64,000 nucleotides of DNA from CBDHDJ01 sp965261645 (GTDB lineage Bacteria; Pseudomonadota; Alphaproteobacteria; SHVV01), in contig CBDHDJ010000004.1 in assembly GCA_965261645.1 (NCBI GenBank), positions 1,054,001 through 1,118,000 on the forward strand. Direction: 5' to 3'. Below the pieces are notes generated by a model. That model ran no database searches. It had not been told where the DNA came from and was given only the letters and a program-made list of their open reading frames with translations. The translations under genes and the position numbers were made by a program. Positions 1-8,729 of the stretch are shown here, piece after piece. Numbering within the stretch: the first letter of the stretch is position 1; each line of letters begins with the position of its first letter.

Positions 1-1248
1 CTGCAGGCGCTGGTCGAGGCGGAGGACCAGCGCGACTGGATCGCGCTTCATTTCCGCAAGGACCGGCTCTACAAGTTCGACAACCCGGCCTTGCCCACGC
101 TGCAACCGTGGCGCAATACGACGGCGCCGCCCGCCACGCGCTTTCTCGCCGAGCGCAATCCCTACTACCACCGTGTCGACGAGCGCGGCCAGCAGCTGCC
201 GTACATCGACCGGTTCATCCTGACCCAGGCAAACTCAAAGCTCATCCCCGCCAAGGCAGGCGCCGGCGAGGCCGATTTGCAGTCGCGCCACATCTTTTTC
301 AACAACTTCACCTTCCTCAAAGCCAACGAGGAGCGGAACAACTACGTGACCCATCTGTGGCAGACGGCCAAGGGCTCCCACTTCACGCTGTTCCCCAACC
401 TCAACGTTAACGATCCGGCCTGGCGCACGTTGCTGCGCGACGTTCGATTCCGTCGCGCGCTTTCATTGGCGATCGATCGCACGCTGATCAACCAGGTGAT
501 CTATTTCGGCCTTGCCATCGAGGGCAACAACACCGTGCTCCCCAAAAGCCCCCTGTTCCGCGAGGACTATCAGACGCGTTGGGCGCGTTACGATATCGAT
601 GCGGCCAACCGGCTGTTGGACGAAATCGGCCTCGAGCGGCGCCCCGATGGCATTCGCCAGCTACCCGACGGCCGCGAGCTCGACATCATCGTCGAGACGG
701 CCGGCGAGGACACCGAGCAGACCGATGTTCTCGAGCTCATCCAGGAAACCTGGCGCGAGGCTGGGATAAGGCTTTACACAAGGCCTTCCCAGCGCGAGGT
801 TTTTCGCAATCGCATCTTCTCCGGCGAAACCATGATGTCGGTTTGGTCGGGCTTCGAGAATGGCATCCCGACGGCGGCAATGAGCCCGGCCGAACTCGCG
901 CCCACCAGCCAACAGCAGCTGCAATGGCCAAAATGGGGCCAATACTTTGAAACGAGCGGCGGCGCCGGTGAAGCGCCGGACATACCGAGCGCCCGCGAGC
1001 TTGGCGAGCTGAACCAAGCCTGGCTCGAGACCATCACCCGCGAGACCCGCGAGAAGGTCTGGCACCACATGCTCGAGATCCATGCCGACGAGGTCTTCAC
1101 CGTTGGCGTGATTAGCGGAGTCCGGCAGCCTGTGATCGTGCGCACGACGCTCAAGAACGTGCCGCACGACGCGGTCTACAATTGGGAGCCGGGCGCTCAG
1201 TTCGGCGTCTATCGGCCCGATACGTTCTGGTTCGGCGAGGCCAGCTGA
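1..1248 (+). CDS. ABC transporter substrate-binding protein, family 5 (peptide/opine type), 5' end cut off
   Basis: This is the C-terminal ~415 residues of a periplasmic solute-binding protein of the SBP_bac_5 class, which captures oligopeptides or similar solutes and delivers them to the two permeases that follow. The reading frame is open to base 1, so the true start lies outside the window; an internal TTG at 91 is not a convincing start. Family signatures are RDVRFRRALSLAIDR (about visible residues 147-161) and YDIDAANRLLDEIGL shortly after, the usual AIDR and 'YD..A..LL..AG' blocks. Full family members are about 500-650 residues, so roughly a third is missing. The gene ends 28 bp before the first permease, which suggests one operon. 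The substrate cannot be told from sequence. Confidence 0.88.
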   Translation: MQALVEAEDQRDWIALHFRKDRLYKFDNPALPTLQPWRNTTAPPATRFLAERNPYYHRVDERGQQLPYIDRFILTQANSKLIPAKAGAGEADLQSRHIFFNNFTFLKANEERNNYVTHLWQTAKGSHFTLFPNLNVNDPAWRTLLRDVRFRRALSLAIDRTLINQVIYFGLAIEGNNTVLPKSPLFREDYQTRWARYDIDAANRLLDEIGLERRPDGIRQLPDGRELDIIVETAGEDTEQTDVLELIQETWREAGIRLYTRPSQREVFRNRIFSGETMMSVWSGFENGIPTAAMSPAELAPTSQQQLQWPKWGQYFETSGGAGEAPDIPSARELGELNQAWLETITRETREKVWHHMLEIHADEVFTVGVISGVRQPVIVRTTLKNVPHDAVYNWEPGAQFGVYRPDTFWFGEAS

Positions 1249-1276
1249 GTCGGGCTCGATAGGCAGAAACGCCGCC

Positions 1277-2302
1277 ATGTTCACCTACACCATCCATCGC
1301 ATCCTGATCATGGTTCCGACGCTGCTCGCCATCAGCATCCTCACCTTCATCATTATCCAGTTGCCGCCCGGCGATTACTTGACCCACCAGATCGAGCAGA
1401 TGCGCGCCGAGGGTGAATTGGCGAACACGGACAAGATCGAATTTCTGCGCCGGCAATACGGGCTCGACAAACCGCTGATCGCGCAATACGCCATCTGGCT
1501 CGGCGTGTGGCCCGGCGCGAACGGGTTTTCCGGCCTCCTGCAGGGCGATCTGGGTTATTCGTTCGAATACGACCTGCCGGTCGGCGATGTGGTGGGCGAC
1601 CGAATATGGCTGACCTTCCTCGTTTCGTTTACGACCATCGTCTTCACCTGGCTGGTCTCGTTTCCGATCGGCATCTATTCAGCGACCCATCAATATAGCT
1701 GGGGCGATCACTCGCTCACCTTTGTCGGCTTTCTCGGGCTCGCTACGCCCAACTTCCTGCTGGCGCTCGTGCTTCTCTATTTCGCCAACGTGATGTTCGG
1801 CACCTCGATCGGCGGCCTGATGGAGCCCGAGTACCTCGATCAGCCCTGGTCGTGGGCAAAGTTCGGCTCCGTGCTCCAGCACCTATGGATCCCGGTCATC
1901 GTGATCGGCACCTCGGGAACGGCGGGCATGATTCGCCGCCTGCGCGCCAACCTGCTGGATGAGCTGCAAAAGCAATACGTCGTCACCGGCCGGGCCAAGG
2001 GCATGTCGTCGTTCCGGTTGCTCATGAAGTATCCATTGAGGATGGCGCTCAACCCCTTCATCGCGGACATCGGCAGTCTGCTCCCACAGGTGATTTCGGG
2101 CGCCGCGATCGTATCGGTCGTGTTGTCACTGCCGACGACGGGTCCCATGCTGCTCGAGGCCCTGCGCTCGCAGGATCAGTATCTCGCTGGCTCGTTTCTG
2201 ATGGCGCTGGCGCTTCTGACGGTGATCGGCATGTTCCTGTCCGACCTCGCCCTGGCGGCACTCGATCCGCGTATCCGCCTCAGCGGGGGTGCGACGCGAT
2301 GA
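1277..2302 (+). CDS. ABC transporter permease, DppB/OppB type
   Basis: First inner-membrane permease of the transporter, 341 residues. It starts with the usual N-terminal membrane helix of this family (FTYTIHRILIMVPTLLAISI), has a long periplasmic segment containing the family block RRQYGLDKPLIAQY near residue 60, and then several membrane helices. The cytoplasmic loop RAKGMSSFRLLMKYPLRMAL (about residues 238-257) is the ATPase-contacting EAA-type loop. It overlaps the next permease by 4 bp (ATGA), which indicates translational coupling. Together the two permeases form the membrane channel; the ATPase partner genes are not in the window. Confidence 0.9.
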   Translation: MFTYTIHRILIMVPTLLAISILTFIIIQLPPGDYLTHQIEQMRAEGELANTDKIEFLRRQYGLDKPLIAQYAIWLGVWPGANGFSGLLQGDLGYSFEYDLPVGDVVGDRIWLTFLVSFTTIVFTWLVSFPIGIYSATHQYSWGDHSLTFVGFLGLATPNFLLALVLLYFANVMFGTSIGGLMEPEYLDQPWSWAKFGSVLQHLWIPVIVIGTSGTAGMIRRLRANLLDELQKQYVVTGRAKGMSSFRLLMKYPLRMALNPFIADIGSLLPQVISGAAIVSVVLSLPTTGPMLLEALRSQDQYLAGSFLMALALLTVIGMFLSDLALAALDPRIRLSGGATR

Positions 2303-3474
2303 GCGAGACGACCGCCGGTCGCGATCGCCCGATCGATCACTACGTTTCGGACGCGCCGTTCGACCCCTATGCCGTCGAGGCCATGACGCCCGAGCAGGAG
2401 CGTTTCTACATGGCCTCGCAGTGGAAGATGATGTGGTGGAAGCTCAGGCGCCATCACATCGCCGTCGTCTCGGGCCTCATCCTGCTCTTCGTCTACGCGT
2501 CGATTTTGATTTCGGAAGTGCTCGCGCCCTACGAGCTGCACACGCGCGACGCCTATCACATCTATGCGCCGCCGCAACAGCTTCGCTTATTTCACGAGGG
2601 CGAGCTCATCGGCCCCTTCGTCTACGGATTCTCCTACCGGCTCGATCTCACCAACCTGCAGCGCCAATACGAACCCGACACGAGCAAGATCCAGCCGGTT
2701 CGGTTCTTCTGCCTGGGTGACGGCTACGAGTTCTGGGGCGCCATCGAGGGGCGGTTCCACCTGTTCTGTCCGGCCGAGGGCGGCACGCTCTTCCTTCTTG
2801 GCACCGATCGGCTCGGGCGCGACATGCTGTCGCGCATCATTTACGGCACCCGCATTTCACTCACCGTGGGCCTCATCGGCATCGCCGTCAGCTTCATCCT
2901 GGGCATTGTGTTCGGCGGCCTGTCGGGCTATTACGGCGGCTGGATCGATACCTTGGTGCAACGCCTGATCGAGATCATCCGGTCGTTCCCCGAGTTGCCG
3001 CTGTGGATGGCGCTATCGGCGGCGCTCCCCGTCACGTGGAGCCCGATCATCATCTTTTTCGGCATCACCATCATTCTCGGCTTGTTCGACTGGACGGGTC
3101 TCGCGCGCGCTGTACGCTCCAAACTGCTAGCGCTGCGCGAAGAAGACTTCTGCACCGCCGCCGTCTTGCTCGGCGCCAAACCCTCACGGGTGATCGGCCG
3201 TCATTTGTTGCCGAGCTTCATGAGCCATTTGATCGCTTCGGCGACGCTGTCGGTACCCTCGATGATCCTGGGCGAGACCGCGCTGTCGTTTCTCGGTCTC
3301 GGTCTGCGACCGCCGGTGACCAGTTGGGGCGTGCTCCTGAACGAGGCGCAGAACATCAACGTCGTCGCGCTTTACCCCTGGCTCATATTGCCGGTGGTGC
3401 CGGTCGTCATCGTCGTGCTGGCGCTCAATTTCTTTGGCGACGGACTGCGCGACGCCGCCGATCCCTACAAGTAG
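2299..3474 (+). CDS. ABC transporter permease, DppC/OppC type with long periplasmic loop
   Basis: Second permease subunit, 391 residues. A cytoplasmic N-terminus of ~55 residues precedes the first membrane helix. It is followed by an extended periplasmic segment of roughly 100 residues (containing RFFCLGDGYEFWGAIEGRF) before the highly conserved LGTDRLGRDMLSRIIYGTRI block and the five-helix core. This long insertion is seen in YejE-like permeases and makes the protein longer than the ~300 residues of plain OppC. It starts within the stop codon of the upstream permease. It ends 2 bp from the convergent cyclase gene, so no ATPase gene follows in the operon. Confidence 0.88.
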   Translation: MSETTAGRDRPIDHYVSDAPFDPYAVEAMTPEQERFYMASQWKMMWWKLRRHHIAVVSGLILLFVYASILISEVLAPYELHTRDAYHIYAPPQQLRLFHEGELIGPFVYGFSYRLDLTNLQRQYEPDTSKIQPVRFFCLGDGYEFWGAIEGRFHLFCPAEGGTLFLLGTDRLGRDMLSRIIYGTRISLTVGLIGIAVSFILGIVFGGLSGYYGGWIDTLVQRLIEIIRSFPELPLWMALSAALPVTWSPIIIFFGITIILGLFDWTGLARAVRSKLLALREEDFCTAAVLLGAKPSRVIGRHLLPSFMSHLIASATLSVPSMILGETALSFLGLGLRPPVTSWGVLLNEAQNINVVALYPWLILPVVPVVIVVLALNFFGDGLRDAADPYK

Positions 3475-3476
3475 GT

Positions 3477-4826
3477 TCAAGCCGCGAGCACCACCAGATC
3501 GACGGCCCTGCTGATGCCCTCGACGGCGCGATTGGTGCGCACGGTCGCATCGGCAGGCAGAATGAAACCCTGCTCGCTCGCGCGGTCTCGACACGCCGCC
3601 GTGGTGAGCGCCCGCGTGCCTTCGGCCTTGTTATGCTTCTCGAGCTTGGCGGCGAGGTTCACCGCATCGCCAATCACGGTGTACTCGAGCCGCGTTTCAT
3701 CGCCCACGGCGCCGAAAACCACGGGACCTACCGCGACGGCGAAGTGAATGTCGAGCGGCTCCAGGCCCGCCGCCTCGCGCTCGCGGCGCCACGCTGCAGC
3801 GGCCTCGACGAGCGCGCCCGTCGCGCGCAACGCATCCGCGGCGTAGGTCTCGCTCCGCACCGCCGCGCCGAAAGTCGCCAGGATGCCGTCGCCCATGAAC
3901 TTGTCGATGCTGCCGCCGTGGCGCTGGATGACGCCCACCATGCGCGCCTCATACTCGGCCAAAAGACGCATGACCTCGTCTGGCGGCAGGCGCATCGCAA
4001 GCGCGGTGAAGCGGCGAATGTCGCATTGCAGGATCGCGGCGTCGCGCACTTCGCCCTGGCCCGGCCGCACGCGCTCCTCGGAGGCGGTGATGCGCTCGGC
4101 GATCTCGGGGGCGAAGAAGCGCGAGAGATCGCGGGCGGCGGCGCCCTCGACCGCGGCGCGCACGAGGAGTCGGCGAGCGCGGATGATAGCGACGGCCAGG
4201 ATCAGCGTGACCACGAGAATCGAAATCACTTTGTCGAACTCGGCGCCCAGCAGCACGCTGGCCGACGTCATGTAGCGGATGTAATCGCGCGTGATCATGT
4301 CGTCGACCGGGTTAGCGGTGATGGCATAGGCGACGAGCGCGAGCCAGCCGAGCGCCGCGGCAACGCCGGCCAGAATGACGAAGCGCGCCTCGAAGCGAAG
4401 CGCCCGGAGCGCGATGAAAATGAAGACGTAAAGCACCGTCGGCGCCTTCAGATAAAAGGCCGGCGGCTGCATGTACTGGAGATGGAAGGTCCAGATCAGC
4501 CCCAGGAGCAGGGCCATGTCGATGATCACCGAAAGAGCGAGAAACCACCGCGGCAGCGTGCCCCGATAGGCCGCCATCAGGCGCGTCACGGTGAACGCGA
4601 GGTAGATCGCGAGCGCCCAGGGAACGGGCTCGAACGCGGCGTCCACGGGGATGGTCTTGCGCGAGAACGCGTAAAGCACGCCGAAGGTGACGACGACGCT
4701 GAGCTGCACCCAGCCGATGAGAATCTCGCTGCTCATCTGCTGCCGCTCGATGGCCTCCTCCACCCGTGCCGGAGGATGAGCGGGCGCAGGCGCGCCGAAC
4801 AGCATGTCTTGCAAGCGATCGAGCAT
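3477..4826 (-). CDS. Membrane-bound class III adenylate/guanylate cyclase
   Basis: Predicted nucleotide cyclase making cAMP (or cGMP). About 449 residues: a short cytoplasmic N-terminus, six predicted membrane helices across residues ~35-220, then a class III catalytic domain. Both metal-binding aspartates are visible, in LQCDIRRFTALA and in DKFMGDGILATFGA, and the later VIGDAVNLAAKLE block contains the usual transition-state residues. The ATG at 4826 is chosen because GGGAAAG precedes it by a few bases; an ATG at 4856 would add 10 residues but lacks such a site. It is convergent with the transporter operon. A second cyclase of different architecture lies at 58.8-60.5 kb. The input signal is unknown; the six-helix region is presumably the sensor. 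Confidence 0.86.
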   Translation of the reverse strand: MLDRLQDMLFGAPAPAHPPARVEEAIERQQMSSEILIGWVQLSVVVTFGVLYAFSRKTIPVDAAFEPVPWALAIYLAFTVTRLMAAYRGTLPRWFLALSVIIDMALLLGLIWTFHLQYMQPPAFYLKAPTVLYVFIFIALRALRFEARFVILAGVAAALGWLALVAYAITANPVDDMITRDYIRYMTSASVLLGAEFDKVISILVVTLILAVAIIRARRLLVRAAVEGAAARDLSRFFAPEIAERITASEERVRPGQGEVRDAAILQCDIRRFTALAMRLPPDEVMRLLAEYEARMVGVIQRHGGSIDKFMGDGILATFGAAVRSETYAADALRATGALVEAAAAWRREREAAGLEPLDIHFAVAVGPVVFGAVGDETRLEYTVIGDAVNLAAKLEKHNKAEGTRALTTAACRDRASEQGFILPADATVRTNRAVEGISRAVDLVVLAA

Positions 4827-4924
4827 GTCTGGCTTTCCCTGAGAGCGATGCGTCATTTGCCTATAGATGGTGGTGCGCCCGCCGCACCACCAACATCGTC
4901 ACGGCATCGAGAGGACGGCGTAGC

Positions 4925-5746
4925 TCAGCGCAATTTTCTCAACCACAGGCTCGATTCGATCGCGCCTTCGGGAAGCAGCAGGTCCGCGATCACGGTCTCG
5001 GTGATCTCGCCCGCCATCGCTTCGAGCACGTAGCGGCTCGCGAACACGGGCCGATACCCGCCGCCGAGCAGGAGCGTCGCCACCCCCTGTTGCTCGTTAT
5101 AACCGCGCCAGTCCCATGCCGCCGGGTAGGTTCCGGGGAGGAAAATGTCGTGAAAGTGCACGAACACCCCGGGGGCGAGCCCGGGCAGGACGGCGTTGAG
5201 CACGAGATCGACATCGCTTCCCGGCATCAGGATGTGGCTTGAATCAACGATCAACACGTCGCCGTCGGCAAGCACGGCGAAGGGCTCGGCGCCCGCGTCC
5301 TGCACGGTGGCGATGATCAGCCTGACGGGCAGCGCCGCGATGGTCGCCCGCGGTGCGGGGTCCACAACGACATGATCGGGCGCGAAACCGCCGTTGCGGG
5401 TCGCCTGCACGGCGAATCGGGTCGAGTGACCGGCGCCGATCTCGACGATTCGCGCCGGCCGATGATGACGGATGAGACTGTAAAGCGCGGCGGCGTCGAG
5501 GCGTGGGAACCAGTCCTGCGCCCAGCGCGGCGCCGGCGGCGGCGCACCTCCGATGGCGCGGAGATCATCGGCGAAACCCTCGATGACGCTCAGCACCTTT
5601 GCGAAGGCTGGGACCTGACCGGCAAATAGGCGCGCCACCTCGTGGTAGTGCTGCTGGCGCGCATGGGCCTTGACGCCATCCGCATAGCGGTAGGGGATGA
5701 AGAAACCCTGGCTTGTCGGTTCGGTGCGCGGACGGCGTTTGGTCAT
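4925..5746 (-). CDS. Class I SAM-dependent methyltransferase (Methyltransf_24-like)
   Basis: A 273-residue protein with a Rossmann-type methyltransferase core. The SAM-binding motif I reads IVEIGAGHSTRFA (about residues 100-112), followed by an acidic strand (HVVVDPAP) and VLIVDSSHILMPGSDVDLVL, which resembles the DG.H block of the Methyltransf_24 family. Members of this family modify small molecules, sugars or lipids; the substrate cannot be inferred here. The segment VHFHDIFLPG also recurs in this group and may bind a metal. The gene lies between the cyclase and the MBL-fold gene on the same strand with gaps under 100 bp, so the three could be cotranscribed. No strong ribosome site precedes the ATG. 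Confidence 0.72.
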   Translation of the reverse strand: MTKRRPRTEPTSQGFFIPYRYADGVKAHARQQHYHEVARLFAGQVPAFAKVLSVIEGFADDLRAIGGAPPPAPRWAQDWFPRLDAAALYSLIRHHRPARIVEIGAGHSTRFAVQATRNGGFAPDHVVVDPAPRATIAALPVRLIIATVQDAGAEPFAVLADGDVLIVDSSHILMPGSDVDLVLNAVLPGLAPGVFVHFHDIFLPGTYPAAWDWRGYNEQQGVATLLLGGGYRPVFASRYVLEAMAGEITETVIADLLLPEGAIESSLWLRKLR

Positions 5747-5808
5747 CTGAGACGATTTCTACCGTCGTGATGGGGCGAGCGCTACGCTGCTGACCGCGGC
5801 ACCCCGCC

Positions 5809-6642
5809 TTACGGCGTGAGCACCATCCCTTCCTTGGCGACGATCGAGCCAGGGCGCATCTTTTCCACCCCGGCCGCGACACCGTCCATGAACTCATCGT
5901 CGTGATCCGGATCGTGGTGGAAGACGACGAAGGTCTTCACGTTCGCCTGCTCGCACAACCGCGCGCCCTCCTGCCACGTGGAGTGACCCCAGCCCGCCCG
6001 ATCGCCGTACTCATCGTCGGTGTACATGGAATCGTAGATGACGAAATCGGCTCCCTCGATCAGGCCGAGGATACTCTGGTCCGGCTGGTCGATGACGTGC
6101 TCGGTGTCGGTGAGGTAACAGATCGATTTACCGCCATACTCGATGCGGTAGCCCGTCGCGTTGTTGGGATGGTTGAGGAGCGCGGTGCGAACGGTGACGC
6201 CCGGCTTGGGCGTAAGCGTCTCGCCGGCCTTGAAGTCGTTAAAGGTGACATCCGCGGCGAATATCTCGGGCGGCACCGGGAACAGCGGCGCGATCATCAT
6301 TTCGTTCAGGACATAGTCCACCGTGCGATCGGGCAGGAGGTGGCCCGCCCACAGGCGGAAGGTATTCTTCGGGCTGAAAAAGGGCACGAAAAACGGCAGG
6401 CCGCATACATGGTCGAAATGGGTGTGGGTCAGGAAGATATCGGCATCGAGCGGCGCCTCCTTGAGGAGCGCGTTGCCGAGATAACGCATGCCGGTGCCTC
6501 CATCCATCAACAGCAGATGGGGCCCACACCTGATCTCCAGCGATGACGTGTTGCCGCCATACCGCACTGCCTCTGGACCGGAGCATGCCACGCTTCCGCG
6601 CACGCCCCAGAAACGCACAAAAAAGTCTCCCGGCTCGGCCAA
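5809..6642 (-). CDS. MBL-fold metal-dependent hydrolase (phosphodiesterase-like)
   Basis: A 277-residue metallo-beta-lactamase-fold enzyme. The N-terminus VRFWGVRGSVACSG and the segment YGGNTSSLEI are typical of a subfamily often labelled cAMP phosphodiesterase-like. The metal ligand motif is THTHFDH (about residue 92 onward), followed by later ligand positions in LTDTEHV, DSMYTDDEY and VVFHHDPDHDD. The start is a TTG, chosen because AAGGAG sits 6 bases upstream and the family N-terminus begins at once. The phosphodiesterase role is only suggested by family labels and by the cyclase two genes downstream; other phosphoesters are equally possible. Confidence 0.78.
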   Translation of the reverse strand: MAEPGDFFVRFWGVRGSVACSGPEAVRYGGNTSSLEIRCGPHLLLMDGGTGMRYLGNALLKEAPLDADIFLTHTHFDHVCGLPFFVPFFSPKNTFRLWAGHLLPDRTVDYVLNEMMIAPLFPVPPEIFAADVTFNDFKAGETLTPKPGVTVRTALLNHPNNATGYRIEYGGKSICYLTDTEHVIDQPDQSILGLIEGADFVIYDSMYTDDEYGDRAGWGHSTWQEGARLCEQANVKTFVVFHHDPDHDDEFMDGVAAGVEKMRPGSIVAKEGMVLTP

Positions 6643-6745
6643 GCGGCGCTCCTTCCCTCCGATCGTCTCGGCGCGGCATTATTCTGCCGCACAGTCCAAT
6701 GGGGGAAAAGGTGTAATTGGGCTGATTCGGGCCGGCGGCGTGCTT

Positions 6746-6755
6746 TTGCTATACT
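6746..6755 (+). promoter_or_regulatory. Possible extended -10 promoter element for the enoyl-CoA hydratase gene
   Basis: In the 167-bp divergent gap the + strand reads TTGCTATACTGAAAC, giving a TATACT hexamer at 6750-6755 preceded by TG, about 55 bp before the downstream ATG. No good -35 hexamer stands 16-18 bp upstream, so this is only a candidate. Confidence 0.33.
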
Positions 6756-6809
6756 GAAACAAGCACGTCCCGGCCCGTTACCCTCGCCCCATAAGGTTCA
6801 GAACGCGCG

Positions 6810-7568
6810 ATGGCGCCCTTGTTCATCCACGCGATCGAAGGCCCGCGCGCAACGATAACGCTCGCGCGACCGGAGGGGCACAATATCATCAGAGCCGAGG
6901 ATCTGCCGGGCCTGGTCGCGATCCTGGATGAGATCGCCGCGAATCAAGAGGTGCGCGCGGTTCTGCTCACCGCCGCCAAGGCGAAGGTGTTCAGCTCCGG
7001 ATTCGATGTCGCCAGCATCACCCGCACCGACTGGGGCGAGAACGAGCTTGAACACGCCATTGACTGTCTGGAGGGTCTGCCTCAGCCGACGATCTGCACG
7101 CTGACCGGCGGGGTCTATGGCGGGGCGGCCGATCTTGCGCTGGCGTGCGATTTTCGCATCGGCGTGACGGGCATGCGCCTTTGGGTGCCGGCAGCCCAGC
7201 TCGGCGTGCATTATCACATCAACGGGCTGCGCCGATTTGTCGAACGCCTCGGGCCCGGTTTCGCCAAGCGCATCTTCCTTCTCGGCGAGGAGTTCGAGGC
7301 CGATGCGCTTCTCGCATGTGGTTACCTCGACGGTCTGGTGGACCCCGATGATCTCGGCGCCACCGCCGAGGCTTGGCTCGACCGTCTGACCGGCGGTGCG
7401 CCGCTCGCGCTCACGGGCATGAAACACGCGATCAACAGCATCGCCCGGGGTGATCTGGACGAAACGGCCGCGCGCGAAACGATGCTTGCCTGCCTGCGGT
7501 CCGCCGACGTGGCTGAGGGCGCCGCCGCCTTTGCGGAAAAGGGAAAGCCCGAATTCAAGGGGCGGTGA
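6810..7568 (+). CDS. Enoyl-CoA hydratase/isomerase family protein
   Basis: A 252-residue crotonase-fold protein. It has the backbone-amide oxyanion region KVFSSGFDVASI (about residues 64-75) and the second oxyanion block TLTGGVYGGAADLALACDFR (about 95-114). The position of the usual first catalytic glutamate of enoyl-CoA hydratases (E in E.AAGGG) is Val/Tyr-like here, and the second falls in LGVHYHINGLRRFVERLG, so the chemistry may not be simple hydration. Crotonase proteins act on acyl-CoA thioesters as hydratases, isomerases or hydrolases. The gene stands alone, divergent from the MBL hydrolase and convergent with the response regulator. Confidence 0.82.
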   Translation: MAPLFIHAIEGPRATITLARPEGHNIIRAEDLPGLVAILDEIAANQEVRAVLLTAAKAKVFSSGFDVASITRTDWGENELEHAIDCLEGLPQPTICTLTGGVYGGAADLALACDFRIGVTGMRLWVPAAQLGVHYHINGLRRFVERLGPGFAKRIFLLGEEFEADALLACGYLDGLVDPDDLGATAEAWLDRLTGGAPLALTGMKHAINSIARGDLDETAARETMLACLRSADVAEGAAAFAEKGKPEFKGR

Positions 7569-7594
7569 TCGGGCCCCCGACGATCATCAGATCT

Positions 7595-8284
7595 CTAAGG
7601 AGCCAGGCGGTAGCCGCCGTGCTCTGTTACCAGCAGTAGGGCCTCGGCCGGGTCGCGTTCGATCTTCTGTCGTAACCGGTAGATGTGCGTCTCGAGGGTG
7701 TGGGTCGTCACCGCTGCGTTGTAACCCCACACCTCGCGCAGAAGCTCGTCGCGATGCACCACTTTGGCGCCGGCCCGATAGAGGTATTTGAGAATGGCGG
7801 TCTCCTTCTCGGTCAGGCGCACCTTTTTTTCCGTCTCGTTGTCGAGCAGGAGTTTGGCGCTGGGCCGGAAGGTGAAGGGCCCGATGGTAAAGACCGCGTC
7901 CTCGCTCTGGTCGTGCTGGCGCAACTGGGCGCGAATGCGCGCGAGCAGGACGGCGAGGCGAAACGGCTTGGTGACATAGTCGTTGGCGCCGGAATCAAGA
8001 CCGAGGATGGTGTCGGCTTCACCGTCGGCGCCGGTCAGCATGATGATCGGCACCGCGACGCCGGCCCGGCGCATCATGCGGCACACCTCGCGGCCATCAA
8101 GGTCAGGCAGGCCGATATCAAGCAGGACGAGGTCGTAATGCTGCGCCTTGACCTGATCCAGCGCCGCGGAGCCGCTGTCGGCCTCGATGGTGGTAAACTC
8201 TTCGTGAAGTTCGAGCTGTTCGGCGAGCGAGCGCCTGAGTGATTGATCGTCGTCGACGACGAGAATGCGTTTGGCTGCGGTCAT
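7595..8284 (-). CDS. OmpR/PhoB-type response regulator, no kinase alongside
   Basis: A 229-residue two-component response regulator. The receiver domain has the acidic pocket DDD at residues 11-13, the phosphorylation site D56 in LVLLDIGLPD, T84 and K106 (VTKPF). The C-terminal winged-helix DNA-binding domain ends with the typical THTLETHIYRLRQKIE and GGYRLAP blocks. The ATG at 8284 is chosen because MTAAKRILVVDDD is the standard beginning of the fold; an upstream in-frame start at 8362 would add 26 unrelated residues. No histidine kinase gene is adjacent, so the cognate sensor must be elsewhere. It ends 26 bp from the convergent hydratase gene. Confidence 0.9.
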   Translation of the reverse strand: MTAAKRILVVDDDQSLRRSLAEQLELHEEFTTIEADSGSAALDQVKAQHYDLVLLDIGLPDLDGREVCRMMRRAGVAVPIIMLTGADGEADTILGLDSGANDYVTKPFRLAVLLARIRAQLRQHDQSEDAVFTIGPFTFRPSAKLLLDNETEKKVRLTEKETAILKYLYRAGAKVVHRDELLREVWGYNAAVTTHTLETHIYRLRQKIERDPAEALLLVTEHGGYRLAP

Positions 8285-8729
8285 GAGACGTGTTGTACCG
8301 TCCTGCGCCCCCATAGGGGCCTTGGAACAAGATATAGGTGCCCACGCCCACTTCGCAACCACCCTCGGGTGGCGGAGCCGACGCCCGGGCCAAAAGGACG
8401 CTAGATCTGGAGTGCGCCCCTATGTCCGGACAGGATCACTCGGCGGCCTTGACCGTATGCCGGGCATGTTGATCCTCGAACTGTACCGGGCTCAGATATC
8501 CGAGCGCGGAGTGGAGACGTCGTGAGTTGTAGACCTCATCGATGAATCTGGGAAGGTCTGCGGTAACGTCGTCGAAAGTCTCGTATTCCATGAGATAGAC
8601 TGCTTCGACCTTGAGCGTCTTCATGAAACTCTCAGCCATAGCGTTCTCGTAAGGGTTGCCACGCCGGCTCATCGAGCCGATCAGCCCATGTTTGGCGAGC
8701 AGCTTGCGATAGTCTGCCGCTGCGTATTG

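Noticed and set aside
3003..5033. A 676-codon open frame on the plus strand
   Set aside because: It is the out-of-frame or antisense shadow of the permease, cyclase and methyltransferase genes, rich in Arg/His/Asp repeats typical of antisense reading in GC-rich DNA.
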